Part shown: positions 9,144 through 17,764 of the stretch, piece by piece
How positions within the stretch are numbered: the stretch's first letter is position 1
Layout of the letters: each line of letters begins with the position of its first letter
DNA from: Lachnospiraceae bacterium
GTDB taxonomy: Bacteria; Bacillota; Clostridia; Lachnospirales; Lachnospiraceae
DNA length: 64,000 nt
Assembly: GCA_910574885.1 (NCBI GenBank)
Contig: CAJTDD010000007.1
Span: 62,001-126,000 of the forward strand
Reading direction: 5' to 3'
Translations under genes and position numbers: made by a program
The notes under the pieces: generated by a model
Database searches by the model: none
The model's input: only the letters and a program-made list of their open reading frames with translations
What the model was told of the DNA's origin: nothing

Positions 9144-9172
9144 TTGTATATTTCGGGAAAATTGAATATAAT
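9144..9172 (+). promoter_or_regulatory. promoter of the transglutaminase-like gene
   Basis: TTGTAT (9144-9149), a 17-bp spacer and TATAAT (9167-9172), about 57 bp before the coding start at 9229. A good sigma-A match. Confidence 0.75.
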
Positions 9173-9228
9173 ATAGAGTATCGACGGTTGAGAGGAACTG
9201 TTTAGAACTGATACGGCAAGGAGCAGGT

Positions 9229-10452
9229 ATGAAGAAAAGACGAAGAAGAAAACGGGGATGCTTACAGGCATTTGCAATGATAGGCGGGCTGTTTTGCATA
9301 GCGGTTGCATCATTTAGCATCGCCTATGGCATCGGATTCAAGCCAGACGTTGTAAAAGAGATTGAACGGGAACTGACTGCCCCCGAGGAGATTCCATTTC
9401 AGGAAGTAGTAATCCAGGAAAATGAAATCGGCCAAAAGTACTACTATCGTCAGCTAGACGAGGAAGAGAAGCTAATCTACCGTGAGATTCTGGAGGGAGT
9501 CCGTGTAAATACCGAGGAAATCTATATCCATTCCTCTGACGCGGAACGGTCCAATGAGATATTCCAGTTTATCTTAAAAGACTGCCCGGACATTTTCTGG
9601 TGTGACGGCACCATATCTGCCACCAGCTACGAAGGGGCAGAACCCTACACGGTACTCAAGCCCACATATACTTATGGCGGCGAGGCAAAAGAACAGATGA
9701 AGGCGCAGATTGAGGCGCAGGCGTTCCAATGCCTGTCTGGAATCCCGTCGGATGAATCAGACTACAATAAGATCCTGTATGTCTATGAGTATATCGTAAA
9801 TACGGTGGATTACGACTTAGAAGCCCCCGACAACCAGAATATTTACAGCGTGTTCATCCATCAGCGTTCCGTCTGTGCCGGGTACTCCAAAGCGGCGCAA
9901 TATCTGTTAGAGCAGCTCGGCGTGTTCTGTACCTATGTAACAGGGACAACCAGCGGCGGGCAGAACCATGCGTGGAATCTGGTGAAATGCGAGGGAGACT
10001 ATTACTATATGGACGTAACCTGGGGCGACCCGGTCTTTCAGGCTTCCGAGGGGGAGGAAACCAACCAGTTCCAGTTAATCAGCTACGATTATATGCTCTG
10101 TGACGATACGGAACTTATGAAAAACCACACCCCTGACCGTGACGTTGTACTTCCGGCATGTACGGCAATGAACCGGAATTACTACATGATGAATAATATG
10201 TACTACACGTCCTACGACCCGGATCTGGTATTGATGCGGATGAATAACGTAACCTCAAAGGGAGGAAACCCGACGGTGCTTAAATTCGCCAGCGACGCAC
10301 TCTACGAAGAAGCCCATGACGACGTGTTCCAGAATGTCATGAAATCTGCCGCCCAGAACCTTGCAGACTGGTACGGGCTTACCGAAGTACGGTATCAATA
10401 TATGGATGAACCGGATTTGAATAAAATTACGATTTATTGGCAGTATGATTAG
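9229..10452 (+). CDS. membrane-anchored transglutaminase-like protein
   Basis: A 407-residue protein. A highly basic N-terminus (MKKRRRRKRG) precedes one membrane helix (about 13-32), so the bulk should lie outside the membrane. The transglutaminase-like Cys-His-Asp triad is visible: Cys in RSVCAGYSKA, His in GGQNHAWNLV and Asp in YYMDVTWGD. This fold serves as a cysteine protease or amidase/transferase in bacteria; the substrate is unknown. About 60 residues after the core (from NNMYYTSYDP) form a tail I do not recognise. It has its own promoter and is monocistronic. Confidence 0.85.
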   Translation: MKKRRRRKRGCLQAFAMIGGLFCIAVASFSIAYGIGFKPDVVKEIERELTAPEEIPFQEVVIQENEIGQKYYYRQLDEEEKLIYREILEGVRVNTEEIYIHSSDAERSNEIFQFILKDCPDIFWCDGTISATSYEGAEPYTVLKPTYTYGGEAKEQMKAQIEAQAFQCLSGIPSDESDYNKILYVYEYIVNTVDYDLEAPDNQNIYSVFIHQRSVCAGYSKAAQYLLEQLGVFCTYVTGTTSGGQNHAWNLVKCEGDYYYMDVTWGDPVFQASEGEETNQFQLISYDYMLCDDTELMKNHTPDRDVVLPACTAMNRNYYMMNNMYYTSYDPDLVLMRMNNVTSKGGNPTVLKFASDALYEEAHDDVFQNVMKSAAQNLADWYGLTEVRYQYMDEPDLNKITIYWQYD

Positions 10453-10503
10453 TCATTCGTACCCTTGGGTATACAAATAAATGGATAGCAGGAAATGAAG
10501 AAG

Positions 10504-10545
10504 GACGCCGCAAAATACAGCTAATATAGCTATTTTGCAGCGCCC
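10504..10545. terminator. inverted repeat between convergent genes, possible weak terminator
   Basis: GCAAAATA and TATTTTGC form a stem flanked by GC-rich arms (CGCC / GCGCC). The loop region GCTAATATAGC is itself partly self-complementary. No clean T-run follows on either strand. Its position between the convergent transglutaminase and reductase genes suggests a terminator. Confidence 0.4.
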
Positions 10546-10573
10546 CCATTTGATTGCCAAAAAGAATTCCCCT

Positions 10574-11713
10574 TTACCCTTGCTTCAGCATTCCCGCAAA
10601 ATCCGCCAGCGTCTCCGAAATCTTAATCTGCTGCGGGCAGACAGCCTCACAGCTTCTGCATCCGACACATGCAGACGGCAGTTTGTCCTCCGGCACAGCC
10701 ATCAGCGCCATAGGCGCGATAAACCCGCCGCCGGTAAATTTATGCTCATTATACAGCTTCAACATGGATGGAATGTCAATCCCCTGGGGACAATGAGACG
10801 TACAATAACGGCACGCCGTGCAAGGCACGCCATTTACCATTTTGTCCGCAATGCCAAGCAGTGTCTCCATCTCTTCCGGATTCAACGGCTTCTCACTCTC
10901 AAATGTATGTATATTCTTCTCAAGCTGTTCAAAGTTCGACATCCCGGATAAAGTCACCACTACATTTGGAATAGACTGCAGGAAACGGAACGCCCACGCC
11001 GGAACCTCTTCCTCAGGGCGAAGGGCGGCCAATTTCTGCGTATTCTCCTCAGAAAGGGAGGCAAGCATGCCGCCCCTAAGGGGCTCCATTACCCAGATTG
11101 GAATCTTATATTCATTCAGCAGCTCCACTTTCGCTTTCGCTTCCTGGAAATCCCAGTCTACATAATTAATCTGAAGCTGGCAAAATTCCATATCCTTCCC
11201 ATAGGCTTCCAGAAAACGCTTGATGACATCGTAGCTTCCATGGGCTGAGAATCCCAGATGCCGAATCCTTCCGTTCTCCTTCTGCCTCATCAAATACTCA
11301 TAGATTCCATATTTCTCATCCAGATATTCATTGATGTTCATCTCACAGACATTGTGGAACAGATAGAAGTCAAAATACGAAACCTGGCATTTCTCCAACT
11401 GCTTCTCGAAAATCTCCTCCACCTTAGGCATATTTGCAAGGTCATACCCCGGGAACTTCGACGCCAGATAAAACTTCTCTCTTGGATATTTACTTAATAC
11501 CCGTCCCATCACAAGCTCAGAATTCCCACCATGATATCCCCATGCCGTGTCAAAATAGTTAATCCCCTTTTCAAACCCATACGCTACCATCTTTGCCGTT
11601 GCCGCCTCGTCGATGTTCTCATCCTTGCCGTCAACCAGCGGAAGGCGCATTGCACCCATGCCCAGCGCTGATAATTTCAAATCCTGAAACTCCTTATAAA
11701 CCATAGCCTTCAT
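10574..11713 (-). CDS. aldo/keto reductase with C-terminal 4Fe-4S ferredoxin domain
   Basis: A 379-residue two-domain protein. Residues 1 to about 280 form an aldo/keto reductase barrel, with ALGMGAMRLP, the catalytic-region Asp/Tyr in YFDTAWGYHGG and the Lys in YLASKFPG. The C-terminal 90 residues hold two cysteine clusters, CTACRYCTSHCPQGIDIP and CVGCRSCEAVCPQQIKI, typical of two 4Fe-4S centres. This fusion is common in clostridia. It should reduce a carbonyl compound using NAD(P)H or ferredoxin; substrate unknown. It follows the MerR gene by 6 bp, so the regulator probably controls it in response to a reactive carbonyl or similar signal. Confidence 0.9.
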   Translation of the reverse strand: MKAMVYKEFQDLKLSALGMGAMRLPLVDGKDENIDEAATAKMVAYGFEKGINYFDTAWGYHGGNSELVMGRVLSKYPREKFYLASKFPGYDLANMPKVEEIFEKQLEKCQVSYFDFYLFHNVCEMNINEYLDEKYGIYEYLMRQKENGRIRHLGFSAHGSYDVIKRFLEAYGKDMEFCQLQINYVDWDFQEAKAKVELLNEYKIPIWVMEPLRGGMLASLSEENTQKLAALRPEEEVPAWAFRFLQSIPNVVVTLSGMSNFEQLEKNIHTFESEKPLNPEEMETLLGIADKMVNGVPCTACRYCTSHCPQGIDIPSMLKLYNEHKFTGGGFIAPMALMAVPEDKLPSACVGCRSCEAVCPQQIKISETLADFAGMLKQG

Positions 11714-11719
11714 CCTCCT

Positions 11720-12094
11720 TTAATCCCAGACCAGCCTGCCTGTCTCCATCGCTCTGTCATAACAGGAAATCTTATACTCCAGCCGTTCCATTGTGTTCTG
11801 GATTGCTTTAAGCTGAACGGTAAGCTGCTCCTTCTGCTCTAACAGAAGCGCCCGCCGGTCAGGAATGGTTACGTCCCCCTGCCGGCTCAACCGGACATAC
11901 TCCGCTAACGCCGGAAGCGGCAGCCCCGCCCCGCGCATACATCCCGCAAGCTCCACCCAGCCGCAGTCCTCCTCACTATAGTCCCTGACCCCGCTTTTCG
12001 TTCTGCGTACCGGAGGGATAACCCCGACCCGTTCATAGTATCTTAATGTATCCTGTGAAATTCCATATCGTTTACTTACTTCTGAGATGGTCAT
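11720..12094 (-). CDS. MerR family transcriptional regulator
   Basis: A 124-residue regulator. The N-terminal winged helix is intact (MTISEVSKRYGISQDTLRYYERVGVIPPVRRTKSGVRDYSEED). A dimerisation coiled coil follows (REQKEQLTVQLKAIQNTMERLEYKI region). There is no C-terminal cysteine sensor. I choose the ATG at 12094, with AAGAGG about 8 nt upstream, over a GTG at 12103 that would overlap the ribosome site. It heads an operon with the aldo/keto reductase, and a MerR-type promoter lies about 100 bp upstream, consistent with autoregulation. Confidence 0.9.
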   Translation of the reverse strand: MTISEVSKRYGISQDTLRYYERVGVIPPVRRTKSGVRDYSEEDCGWVELAGCMRGAGLPLPALAEYVRLSRQGDVTIPDRRALLLEQKEQLTVQLKAIQNTMERLEYKISCYDRAMETGRLVWD

Positions 12095-12186
12095 AACTTT
12101 CACCTCTTCTTTTCAGTGTTTTCTCCCGTCTTTCCAGAACCTTCCAGCCACCCCTCTGCCAAAAAAGAAACCCTGCATGGCAATCC

Positions 12187-12217
12187 GCTAAAGACACTGG
12201 AGTTTACTCTAAGTCAA
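12187..12217 (-). promoter_or_regulatory. MerR-type promoter/operator with 19-bp spacer
   Basis: On the minus strand TTGACT (12212-12217) is followed by a 19-bp spacer and TTTAGC (12187-12192). The spacer region carries the dyad CTTAGAGTAAACTCCAG (12197-12213). An over-long spacer spanned by a dyad is the hallmark of MerR-activated promoters, and the layout resembles AdhR-type MerR sites. It should drive the merR-reductase operon. The rest of 12095-12260 shows no gene. Confidence 0.75.
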
Positions 12218-12260
12218 TATATAATTTAAAAATATTTCCCAAGGCTATGTCTGCACAAAC

Positions 12261-13292
12261 TTAAAAAAACACCCTCCGTATGTCGTTGAACATCACGAAC
12301 ACCATCAGCGCCATCAACACCACAATCCCAATCATATGCACATACCCTTCCTTCTCCGGCGGAACCCGTTTCCTGCGGACTGCCTCAAGGAACAAAAATA
12401 CCAGCCGTCCGCCGTCCAGAGCCGGAAGAGGCAGCAGGTTCATCACGCCTAAGTTCGCCGACAGCATGATTGCAATATTCAGAAGCTCCACCAGCACGAC
12501 AAAATTTCCGTAAGACCGGCTCTCCTGATAGGTGTCTTCCACCACGTCCACAATCCCCACCGGCCCGGTCAGGTTGTTGATGCTGACCTTTCCCGTGACC
12601 AGCATCTTCAGGCTCTCAAGGGTCGTGCTGACCCAGTATTTCACAGAGTAAGCCCCATACTGCACAGCCGTTAAGAAGCCCGCCTTCCGATACCCCTCGG
12701 AAGTAATACCAAGCCAGCTGTACCCCGCTTCCTCGTCTTTCTTAGGAGTCAGCGTAACCGTGTACTTTTCCCCGCCGCGGCTGTAGGTAATCTCCACGTC
12801 CTCCCCCTGATGGAACTGGTTGTATATGGAAATCTCCCGAAAGATGTGAATCCGCTTGCCCCCCATCCGCTCAATCCTGTCGCCCTCAAGAAGCCCTGCT
12901 TTTGCCGCCGGGAACCCTTCCTCCACGGCTCCAACCACAGGACGGTCATAACCAATCATCGCCGTCAGGACGATGGCAAATACAAACGCCAGTATAAAAT
13001 TGAACACAGGTCCCGCCGCAATCACGGAAATCCTTGCCCACACAGATTTGTTATTAAAATTATTGGGCGAATCCGTCGCTTCCTCGTCCTCACCCATGGC
13101 GCAGAATCCACCGATTGGGAAGAGCCGAATCGCATATTTCGTCCCCTTATACTTCTTAGAGTACAGGGTCGGGCCCATTCCAAGGGCGAATTCATCTACA
13201 TCAATACCATTCTTCTTTGCCAGTAAAAAATGTCCCAGTTCATGAAAGAATACGATAAAACTAAAGATTATGATTGCTAATATAATACCCAA
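12261..13292 (-). CDS. rseP: RIP metalloprotease (site-2 protease)
   Basis: A 343-residue membrane zinc protease. It has the HExxH motif in FFHELGHFLLAKK in the first membrane helix, a single PDZ domain at about 115-190 (AVEEGFPAAKAGLLEGDRIERMGGK) and the second active-site motif NLLPLPALDGGRL near residue 290. It cleaves membrane-embedded anti-sigma factors or signal-peptide remnants. As last gene of the pyrH-frr-uppS-cdsA-dxr-rseP cluster it sits in its usual Firmicute position, 8 bp after dxr. Confidence 0.96.
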   Translation of the reverse strand: MGIILAIIIFSFIVFFHELGHFLLAKKNGIDVDEFALGMGPTLYSKKYKGTKYAIRLFPIGGFCAMGEDEEATDSPNNFNNKSVWARISVIAAGPVFNFILAFVFAIVLTAMIGYDRPVVGAVEEGFPAAKAGLLEGDRIERMGGKRIHIFREISIYNQFHQGEDVEITYSRGGEKYTVTLTPKKDEEAGYSWLGITSEGYRKAGFLTAVQYGAYSVKYWVSTTLESLKMLVTGKVSINNLTGPVGIVDVVEDTYQESRSYGNFVVLVELLNIAIMLSANLGVMNLLPLPALDGGRLVFLFLEAVRRKRVPPEKEGYVHMIGIVVLMALMVFVMFNDIRRVFF

Positions 13293-13300
13293 ATTATGAG

Positions 13301-14443
13301 TTACCTCCTACTATTGATCCTGTCATAAGTTGCCGCCTCCGTATCCAATATCTCCTGGAGAGAAGGGTTTTCAATATTCCTGTGTACCTGCATACAATCC
13401 TCAATAATCTCCACAATCTCAAGATACTTGATTTCCCGGTTCAGGAATTGGCGCACCGCCAGCTCATTTGCCGCATTAAAGACCGTCGGCAGGGTGCCGC
13501 CCTTTCGTCCCGCGTCATAAGCAAGTTTCAGCCCGTAGAACGTATCCATGTCCGGCTTCTCGAATTCCAGTTTCCCAAGGCTCCAGAAATCAACCCTGTC
13601 CCCCGGAAGATACCTTCTCTTGGGATAGTACAGCGCATACTGGATCGGCAGCTTCATATCCGGCGTTCCAAGCTGCGCCATCACCGCGCCGTCCACATAT
13701 TCCACCATAGAATGGATGATACTCTGAGGCTGCACCACCACCTGCACCTGGTCCACATCCACGCCGAACAGCCACTTCGCCTCTATGACTTCCAGCCCCT
13801 TGTTGACCATGGTAGAAGAATCAATGGTAATCTTCTGCCCCATCTCCCAGTTCGGATGTCTGAGGGCGTCCTCCACACGGATTTCCAGCAGATCTTCCTC
13901 CTTCTTCCCGCGGAACGGGCCGCCAGACGCCGTAAGGAGAATCTTGTGGAGCGTCTTTCGTTCATTTCCCTGCAAAGACTGGAAGATGGCGCTGTGCTCG
14001 CTGTCCACCGGGAGGATGGATACATGGTTTTCCTTTGCCAGCGGCATAATGATATGCCCCGCCGTCACCAGCGTCTCCTTATTGGCAAGGGCAATATCCT
14101 TCCCTGCCTTGATCGCCTCGATTGTGGGGCGGATCCCAATCATCCCCACAATCGCTGTCACTATTATCTCCGTTTCTTTAAGAGTTGATACCTCCAGAAG
14201 TCCGTCCATCCCGGACACTACCCTCGTATCCGTATCGGAAATCCGTGTTTTCAGCTCCTTCGCCTTCTCCTCGGACCAGACTGCCGCAAGCCGCGGACGG
14301 AACATGCGAACCTGCTCCTCCAACAGACCGATATTGCTGCCCGCTGCAATGCCGCAGACCTCAATGTCGCCATTTTCCCTGACAACCTCAAGCGTCTGCG
14401 TACCAATCGAACCTGTAGAACCTAATATGGCTATTTTCTTCAT
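13301..14443 (-). CDS. dxr: 1-deoxy-D-xylulose 5-phosphate reductoisomerase
   Basis: A 380-residue enzyme, the usual length. It converts DXP to MEP with NADPH, the committed step of the MEP isoprenoid pathway. The NADPH-binding start is KKIAILGSTGSIGTQTLEVV. Conserved stretches are IALANKETLVTAG, PVDSEHSAIFQSL with metal-binding acids, TASGGPFRG, HPNWEMGQKITIDSSTMVNKGLE and QSIIHSMVEYVDGAVMAQLG. Its isoprenoid products feed the neighbouring UppS. Confidence 0.97.
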   Translation of the reverse strand: MKKIAILGSTGSIGTQTLEVVRENGDIEVCGIAAGSNIGLLEEQVRMFRPRLAAVWSEEKAKELKTRISDTDTRVVSGMDGLLEVSTLKETEIIVTAIVGMIGIRPTIEAIKAGKDIALANKETLVTAGHIIMPLAKENHVSILPVDSEHSAIFQSLQGNERKTLHKILLTASGGPFRGKKEEDLLEIRVEDALRHPNWEMGQKITIDSSTMVNKGLEVIEAKWLFGVDVDQVQVVVQPQSIIHSMVEYVDGAVMAQLGTPDMKLPIQYALYYPKRRYLPGDRVDFWSLGKLEFEKPDMDTFYGLKLAYDAGRKGGTLPTVFNAANELAVRQFLNREIKYLEIVEIIEDCMQVHRNIENPSLQEILDTEAATYDRINSRR

Positions 14444-14508
14444 TACATCTCTCTCCCATACACTATATATATGCAGGAACCGTTCCTGTCATTATATAAA
14501 ACAACCTG

Positions 14509-15315
14509 CTACAAATTCCCCGCCAAGAGCGTCGCCAGGTAATAGATAACCGGCGCGGTAAAAATTACACTGTCGAAACGGTCCAGGATCCCGCCATGGC
14601 CGGGAATCAGTTTCCCATAATCCTTAATCTCATGGTTGCGTTTAATCGCAGACGCCGCCAAATCACCTACCTGTGAAATAGCTCCGCCCGCAGCACAGAT
14701 CACCGCATAATGCACAGGCGAGACAAAAGCTCCTCCAAAGCGGTTCACAGCAAGGGCAAACAGCGCGCCAAGCAGCGCGGCGCCCACAATCCCCCCGATT
14801 CCGCCTTCCACGGACTTCTTAGGGCTGAGCTTAGGCGCCATCTTATGCTTCCCAATCAGCACCCCCACACAGTAAGCACAGGTGTCACATCCCCACGAAC
14901 TCAGGAAGATCAGCCACACTACCACACCGCCGTCTGAAAGCATGCGGGTCTGATACACATAGGAAAGCATGACCGCCACATAGAAAAAGCCAAAAAATAC
15001 CGTCATAACCTGCTCCGCACGGAACTTCGGAAATGTAAATACATACACAGCCATGAGCAAAATCAGAAATAATATAGAAAGCATGGTGACATACTCCGAA
15101 GCCCTGCACCACAACAGCCCATAATAAACCAAAGCTGCCAGATACCCGGCGGCTCCCAATACCTTTCCCTGAACTCCAACTACTTTATATAATTCTGTCA
15201 TGCCCACCAGGCTGATGGCTCCAAGGAATGCAAACAAAATCTCCCCGCCCAATCCAACCGTCGCCACCAACACAATCACCAGCACGATCCCGCTTAACAG
15301 CCTCGTCTTAAACAT
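14509..15315 (-). CDS. cdsA: phosphatidate cytidylyltransferase
   Basis: A 268-residue membrane enzyme with about seven hydrophobic segments. It makes CDP-diacylglycerol from phosphatidate and CTP. The C-terminal family signature is clear: SAIKRNHEIKDYGKLIPGHGGILDRFDSVIF. The conserved SPKKSVEGGIGG loop lies near residue 165. The start overlaps the end of uppS by 8 bp, indicating coupled translation. Confidence 0.96.
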   Translation of the reverse strand: MFKTRLLSGIVLVIVLVATVGLGGEILFAFLGAISLVGMTELYKVVGVQGKVLGAAGYLAALVYYGLLWCRASEYVTMLSILFLILLMAVYVFTFPKFRAEQVMTVFFGFFYVAVMLSYVYQTRMLSDGGVVVWLIFLSSWGCDTCAYCVGVLIGKHKMAPKLSPKKSVEGGIGGIVGAALLGALFALAVNRFGGAFVSPVHYAVICAAGGAISQVGDLAASAIKRNHEIKDYGKLIPGHGGILDRFDSVIFTAPVIYYLATLLAGNL

Positions 15316-16030
15316 CCTGCCCCTGTTCCTCCTTTACTCCGCCGAAACGTCTGTCCCTTGCGTTATACTGCTCAATCGCCTTCATCAGCTCTTCCTTCGT
15401 GAAATCCGGCCAGTGGACGTCCGTAAAATAGAATTCCGTATACGCAAGCTGCCACATCAGGAAATTAGACAGCCTAAGCTCCCCGCTGGTCCGAATCAGC
15501 AAATCCGGATCCGGGATGCCATGGGTATCCAGATATCCCTCCAACAGCTTCTCATCAATGGACTCCGGCTCCACCTTCCCGTCCGCACAATCCCTGGCAA
15601 GCCTTCTCACTCCCCGGATAATCTCATCCCGGCTTCCATAATTAATTGCAATCTGGAAATTCAGCCCCCCGTTGTCCTTCGTGGCTTCTTCAAGCTCCCC
15701 GATTCGGCTGCGAATATCTTCATCCAGCTTAGTCACATCGCCGATTACACGGATCTTCATGTCATTCTTCGCCGCCGTTTTCAGGCAGGTCTTCATATAA
15801 TTCCGCAAAAGCTTCATCAGTGCGGCAACCTCGTCTCCCGGCCTGTTCCAGTTCTCCGTGGAAAATGCATACACGGTAAGATACTTGACCCCCATACGGT
15901 AGGCGTCTTCACAAATGCGCTCCACATTCTTGCTTCCCTGGGCATGACCGTAATTGCGCGGCATCCCTTTTGACTTCGCCCAACGGCCGTTTCCGTCTAA
16001 AATAATCGCAACATGCTGCGGTATTACCAT
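15308..16030 (-). CDS. uppS: isoprenyl transferase (undecaprenyl diphosphate synthase)
   Basis: A 240-residue cis-prenyltransferase that builds the lipid carrier for peptidoglycan. Conserved regions are HVAIILDGNGRWAKSKGMPRNYGH (catalytic Asp), YAFSTENWNRP, NFQIAINYGSRDEI and the C-terminal LLIRTSGELRLSNFLMWQLAYTEFYF. I place the start at an ATG at 16030, preceded by AAAGGAG with 7-nt spacing; a GTG at 16048 in frame would lie upstream of that site. Confidence 0.96.
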   Translation of the reverse strand: MVIPQHVAIILDGNGRWAKSKGMPRNYGHAQGSKNVERICEDAYRMGVKYLTVYAFSTENWNRPGDEVAALMKLLRNYMKTCLKTAAKNDMKIRVIGDVTKLDEDIRSRIGELEEATKDNGGLNFQIAINYGSRDEIIRGVRRLARDCADGKVEPESIDEKLLEGYLDTHGIPDPDLLIRTSGELRLSNFLMWQLAYTEFYFTDVHWPDFTKEELMKAIEQYNARDRRFGGVKEEQGQDV

Positions 16031-16076
16031 AGCTCTTCTCCTTTCCACAAGTGCGCTGATATCTCATGCATGAACG

Positions 16077-16114
16077 GGGGGACAGACCCACACACAGGCT
16101 TTCGGTCTGTCCCC
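16077..16114. repeat. perfect 11-bp inverted repeat between frr and uppS
   Basis: GGGGACAGACC (16077-16087) pairs perfectly with GGTCTGTCCCC (16104-16114) around a 16-nt loop. No T-run follows on either strand, so it is not a standard terminator. It may be an RNA stability or processing element inside the operon, or a small mobile palindromic repeat. Confidence 0.6.
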
Positions 16115-16123
16115 TCTCTCACG

Positions 16124-16159
16124 AAACCGTCATGACTTCCTTAAACCGTCATAACTTCC
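16124..16159. repeat. 17-bp tandem duplication at the end of frr
   Basis: AAACCGTCATGACTTCC (16124-16140) and AAACCGTCATAACTTCC (16143-16159) differ at one base. The right copy encodes the last residues of frr (KEVMTV); the left copy lies just after the stop. Confidence 0.7.
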
Positions 16160-16692
16160 TTCGACTTATTATCCACTGCCTTATCTACTTCCTTCACAAA
16201 CTTATCCGTCAGTTTTTGAAGCTCTGTCTCCATATCCTTAATCTCATCCTCCGAAACCTCCGTCCCTTTCAGCTTCTTCAGCGCGTCATTGCCGTCCCTG
16301 CGGATGTTGCGGATTGCGACCTTCGCCGCCTCTCCCTTCTTCTTGACATCCTTCACCAGCTCTTTTCTGCGCTCCTCCGTAAGCTCCGGGAACACCAGCC
16401 GGATCATGCTTCCGTCATTGGTGGGGTTGATCCCCAGATCGGAAACCTGAATCGCCTTCTCAATGACTTTCAGCATATTCTTCTCCCATGGCTGAATCTG
16501 AATCATGCGCGCCTCCGGCACAGACACATTCGCCACCTGCTGAATCGGGGAAGGCGTACCATAGTAATCCACCTTAATCTTATTCAACACATTGGGGTTG
16601 GCGCGCCCCGCCCGGATCGTCCCCAGTTCGCCATCCAGATTGGCCATGGTCTTATTCATCTTGTCCTCATACACCTTTAATCTTTCATTCAT
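16141..16692 (-). CDS. frr: ribosome recycling factor
   Basis: A 183-residue protein, close to the usual 185. It splits the post-termination ribosome together with EF-G. Conserved stretches are LGTIRAGRANPNVLNKIKVDYYGTPSPIQQVANV and the helical-domain segment LTEERRKELVKDVKKKGEAAKVAIRNIRRD. The start is an ATG at 16692 with AAAGGAGG 8 nt upstream; an in-frame start at 16719 would precede this site. It lies 39 bp after pyrH, as in most bacteria. Confidence 0.97.
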   Translation of the reverse strand: MNERLKVYEDKMNKTMANLDGELGTIRAGRANPNVLNKIKVDYYGTPSPIQQVANVSVPEARMIQIQPWEKNMLKVIEKAIQVSDLGINPTNDGSMIRLVFPELTEERRKELVKDVKKKGEAAKVAIRNIRRDGNDALKKLKGTEVSEDEIKDMETELQKLTDKFVKEVDKAVDNKSKEVMTV

Positions 16693-16731
16693 AATTGCTT
16701 CCTCCTTTATTCTGCCCAATATAAATCCCAG

Positions 16732-17427
16732 CTATACCGTCACCCTGGTTCCCGTAAATGTCCCTGTCATCGTCTCTACAATACTGTTCTCTTCATTCAG
16801 CCCGAACACCAGCATCGGCATCCGGTTCTCCAGGCACATAATCGAAGCCGTCAAATCCACAGCCATTAACTTTTGGTCAATCACCTCCTGGATGGAGATC
16901 TCATCATACTTCTTCGCATCCGGGTTCACCTTAGGATCGCTGTCATAGATCCCGTCGATCGCCTTCGCCAGCAGCATGGCGTCCGCCTCAATCTCAATGG
17001 CCCTAAGCACTGCCCCCGTATCCGTGGAAAAGTAAGGATGGCCGGTTCCTCCGGCAAAGAAGACGACCTTCCCCTCCTCAAGGGCTTCCACTGCCCTGTC
17101 CTTAGAGAATAACGAAGTAAAAGCGCCGCACACAAACGGGGTAAATACTTCCGTCTTCATCCCCACATAACGAAAGATATCCGATACATAGATACAGTTC
17201 ATCACCGTAGCAAGCATCCCAATCTGGTCAGCCTTCACACGGTCAATCGTCTCACTGGTCCTGCCCCTCCAGAAATTGCCTCCGCCGGTCACAATCGCTA
17301 CCTGGATGCCGCCGTCCACCAGTTTCTTCACCTGTCTGGCAACACCGACACAGGTCGCCTCATCAAATCCCGTCTTCTTATCACCTGCGAGAGCTTCCCC
17401 ACTTAGTTTCAACAATACTCTCTTCAT
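16732..17427 (-). CDS. pyrH: UMP kinase
   Basis: A 231-residue amino-acid-kinase-family enzyme that phosphorylates UMP to UDP. It shows KRVLLKLSGEALAG at the start, the phosphate-binding VTGGGNFWRGR, the UMP-binding DQIGMLATVMN and FFAGGTGHPYFSTDTGA. It is the first gene of the housekeeping cluster in this window. The usual upstream partners rpsB and tsf are absent here. Confidence 0.97.
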   Translation of the reverse strand: MKRVLLKLSGEALAGDKKTGFDEATCVGVARQVKKLVDGGIQVAIVTGGGNFWRGRTSETIDRVKADQIGMLATVMNCIYVSDIFRYVGMKTEVFTPFVCGAFTSLFSKDRAVEALEEGKVVFFAGGTGHPYFSTDTGAVLRAIEIEADAMLLAKAIDGIYDSDPKVNPDAKKYDEISIQEVIDQKLMAVDLTASIMCLENRMPMLVFGLNEENSIVETMTGTFTGTRVTV

Positions 17428-17501
17428 CCGTCCATACTCCTTATTCTATTCTTTCCATAGCGAGAATTATTTCCAAACCATTCTTGCATTCACCATGATA
17501 A

Positions 17502-17510
17502 ATTATATCA
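17502..17510 (-). promoter_or_regulatory. candidate extended -10 promoter for the pyrH operon
   Basis: The minus strand reads TGATATAAT, an extended -10 (TG, one base, TATAAT), 75 bp before the pyrH start. The -35 region is poor, as is usual for extended -10 promoters. Confidence 0.6.
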
Positions 17511-17624
17511 TAGGAATAAAAAAAATGGAATACACTACCGCCAACATTCTACATCATTCACAAAATTACATGCCATACGCAAAAATTGTCGAAATTGTTT
17601 AAATTCTTAATTTTCAATCTGTAA

Positions 17625-17653
17625 TTGACAGCAATTTAACTAAGTGCTATAAT
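17625..17653 (+). promoter_or_regulatory. strong promoter of the Na+/solute symporter gene
   Basis: A consensus TTGACA (17625-17630), a 17-bp spacer and a consensus TATAAT (17648-17653). Such a strong promoter would need a repressor to be regulated, and two palindromes follow directly downstream. Confidence 0.88.
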
Positions 17654-17657
17654 GTAC

Positions 17658-17695
17658 CATAACAATTCGTTATGGGGACATAACATTTTGTTATG
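17658..17695. promoter_or_regulatory. twin 17-bp operators overlapping the transcription start
   Basis: CATAACAATTCGTTATG (17658-17674) and CATAACATTTTGTTATG (17679-17695) share the arms CATAAC/GTTATG with a 5-bp centre. The centres are 21 bp apart, two helical turns, so dimers would bind the same face of the DNA. The position just after the -10 indicates repression. The regulator is unknown; a GntR-, MarR- or TetR-type dimer would fit. Confidence 0.75.
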
Positions 17696-17764
17696 ATACT
17701 ATTGCATACATAGGGAAAGAACCAAGCATTAGTAAAACCAATAAAAAGGAATGAGGTGCAGTTT

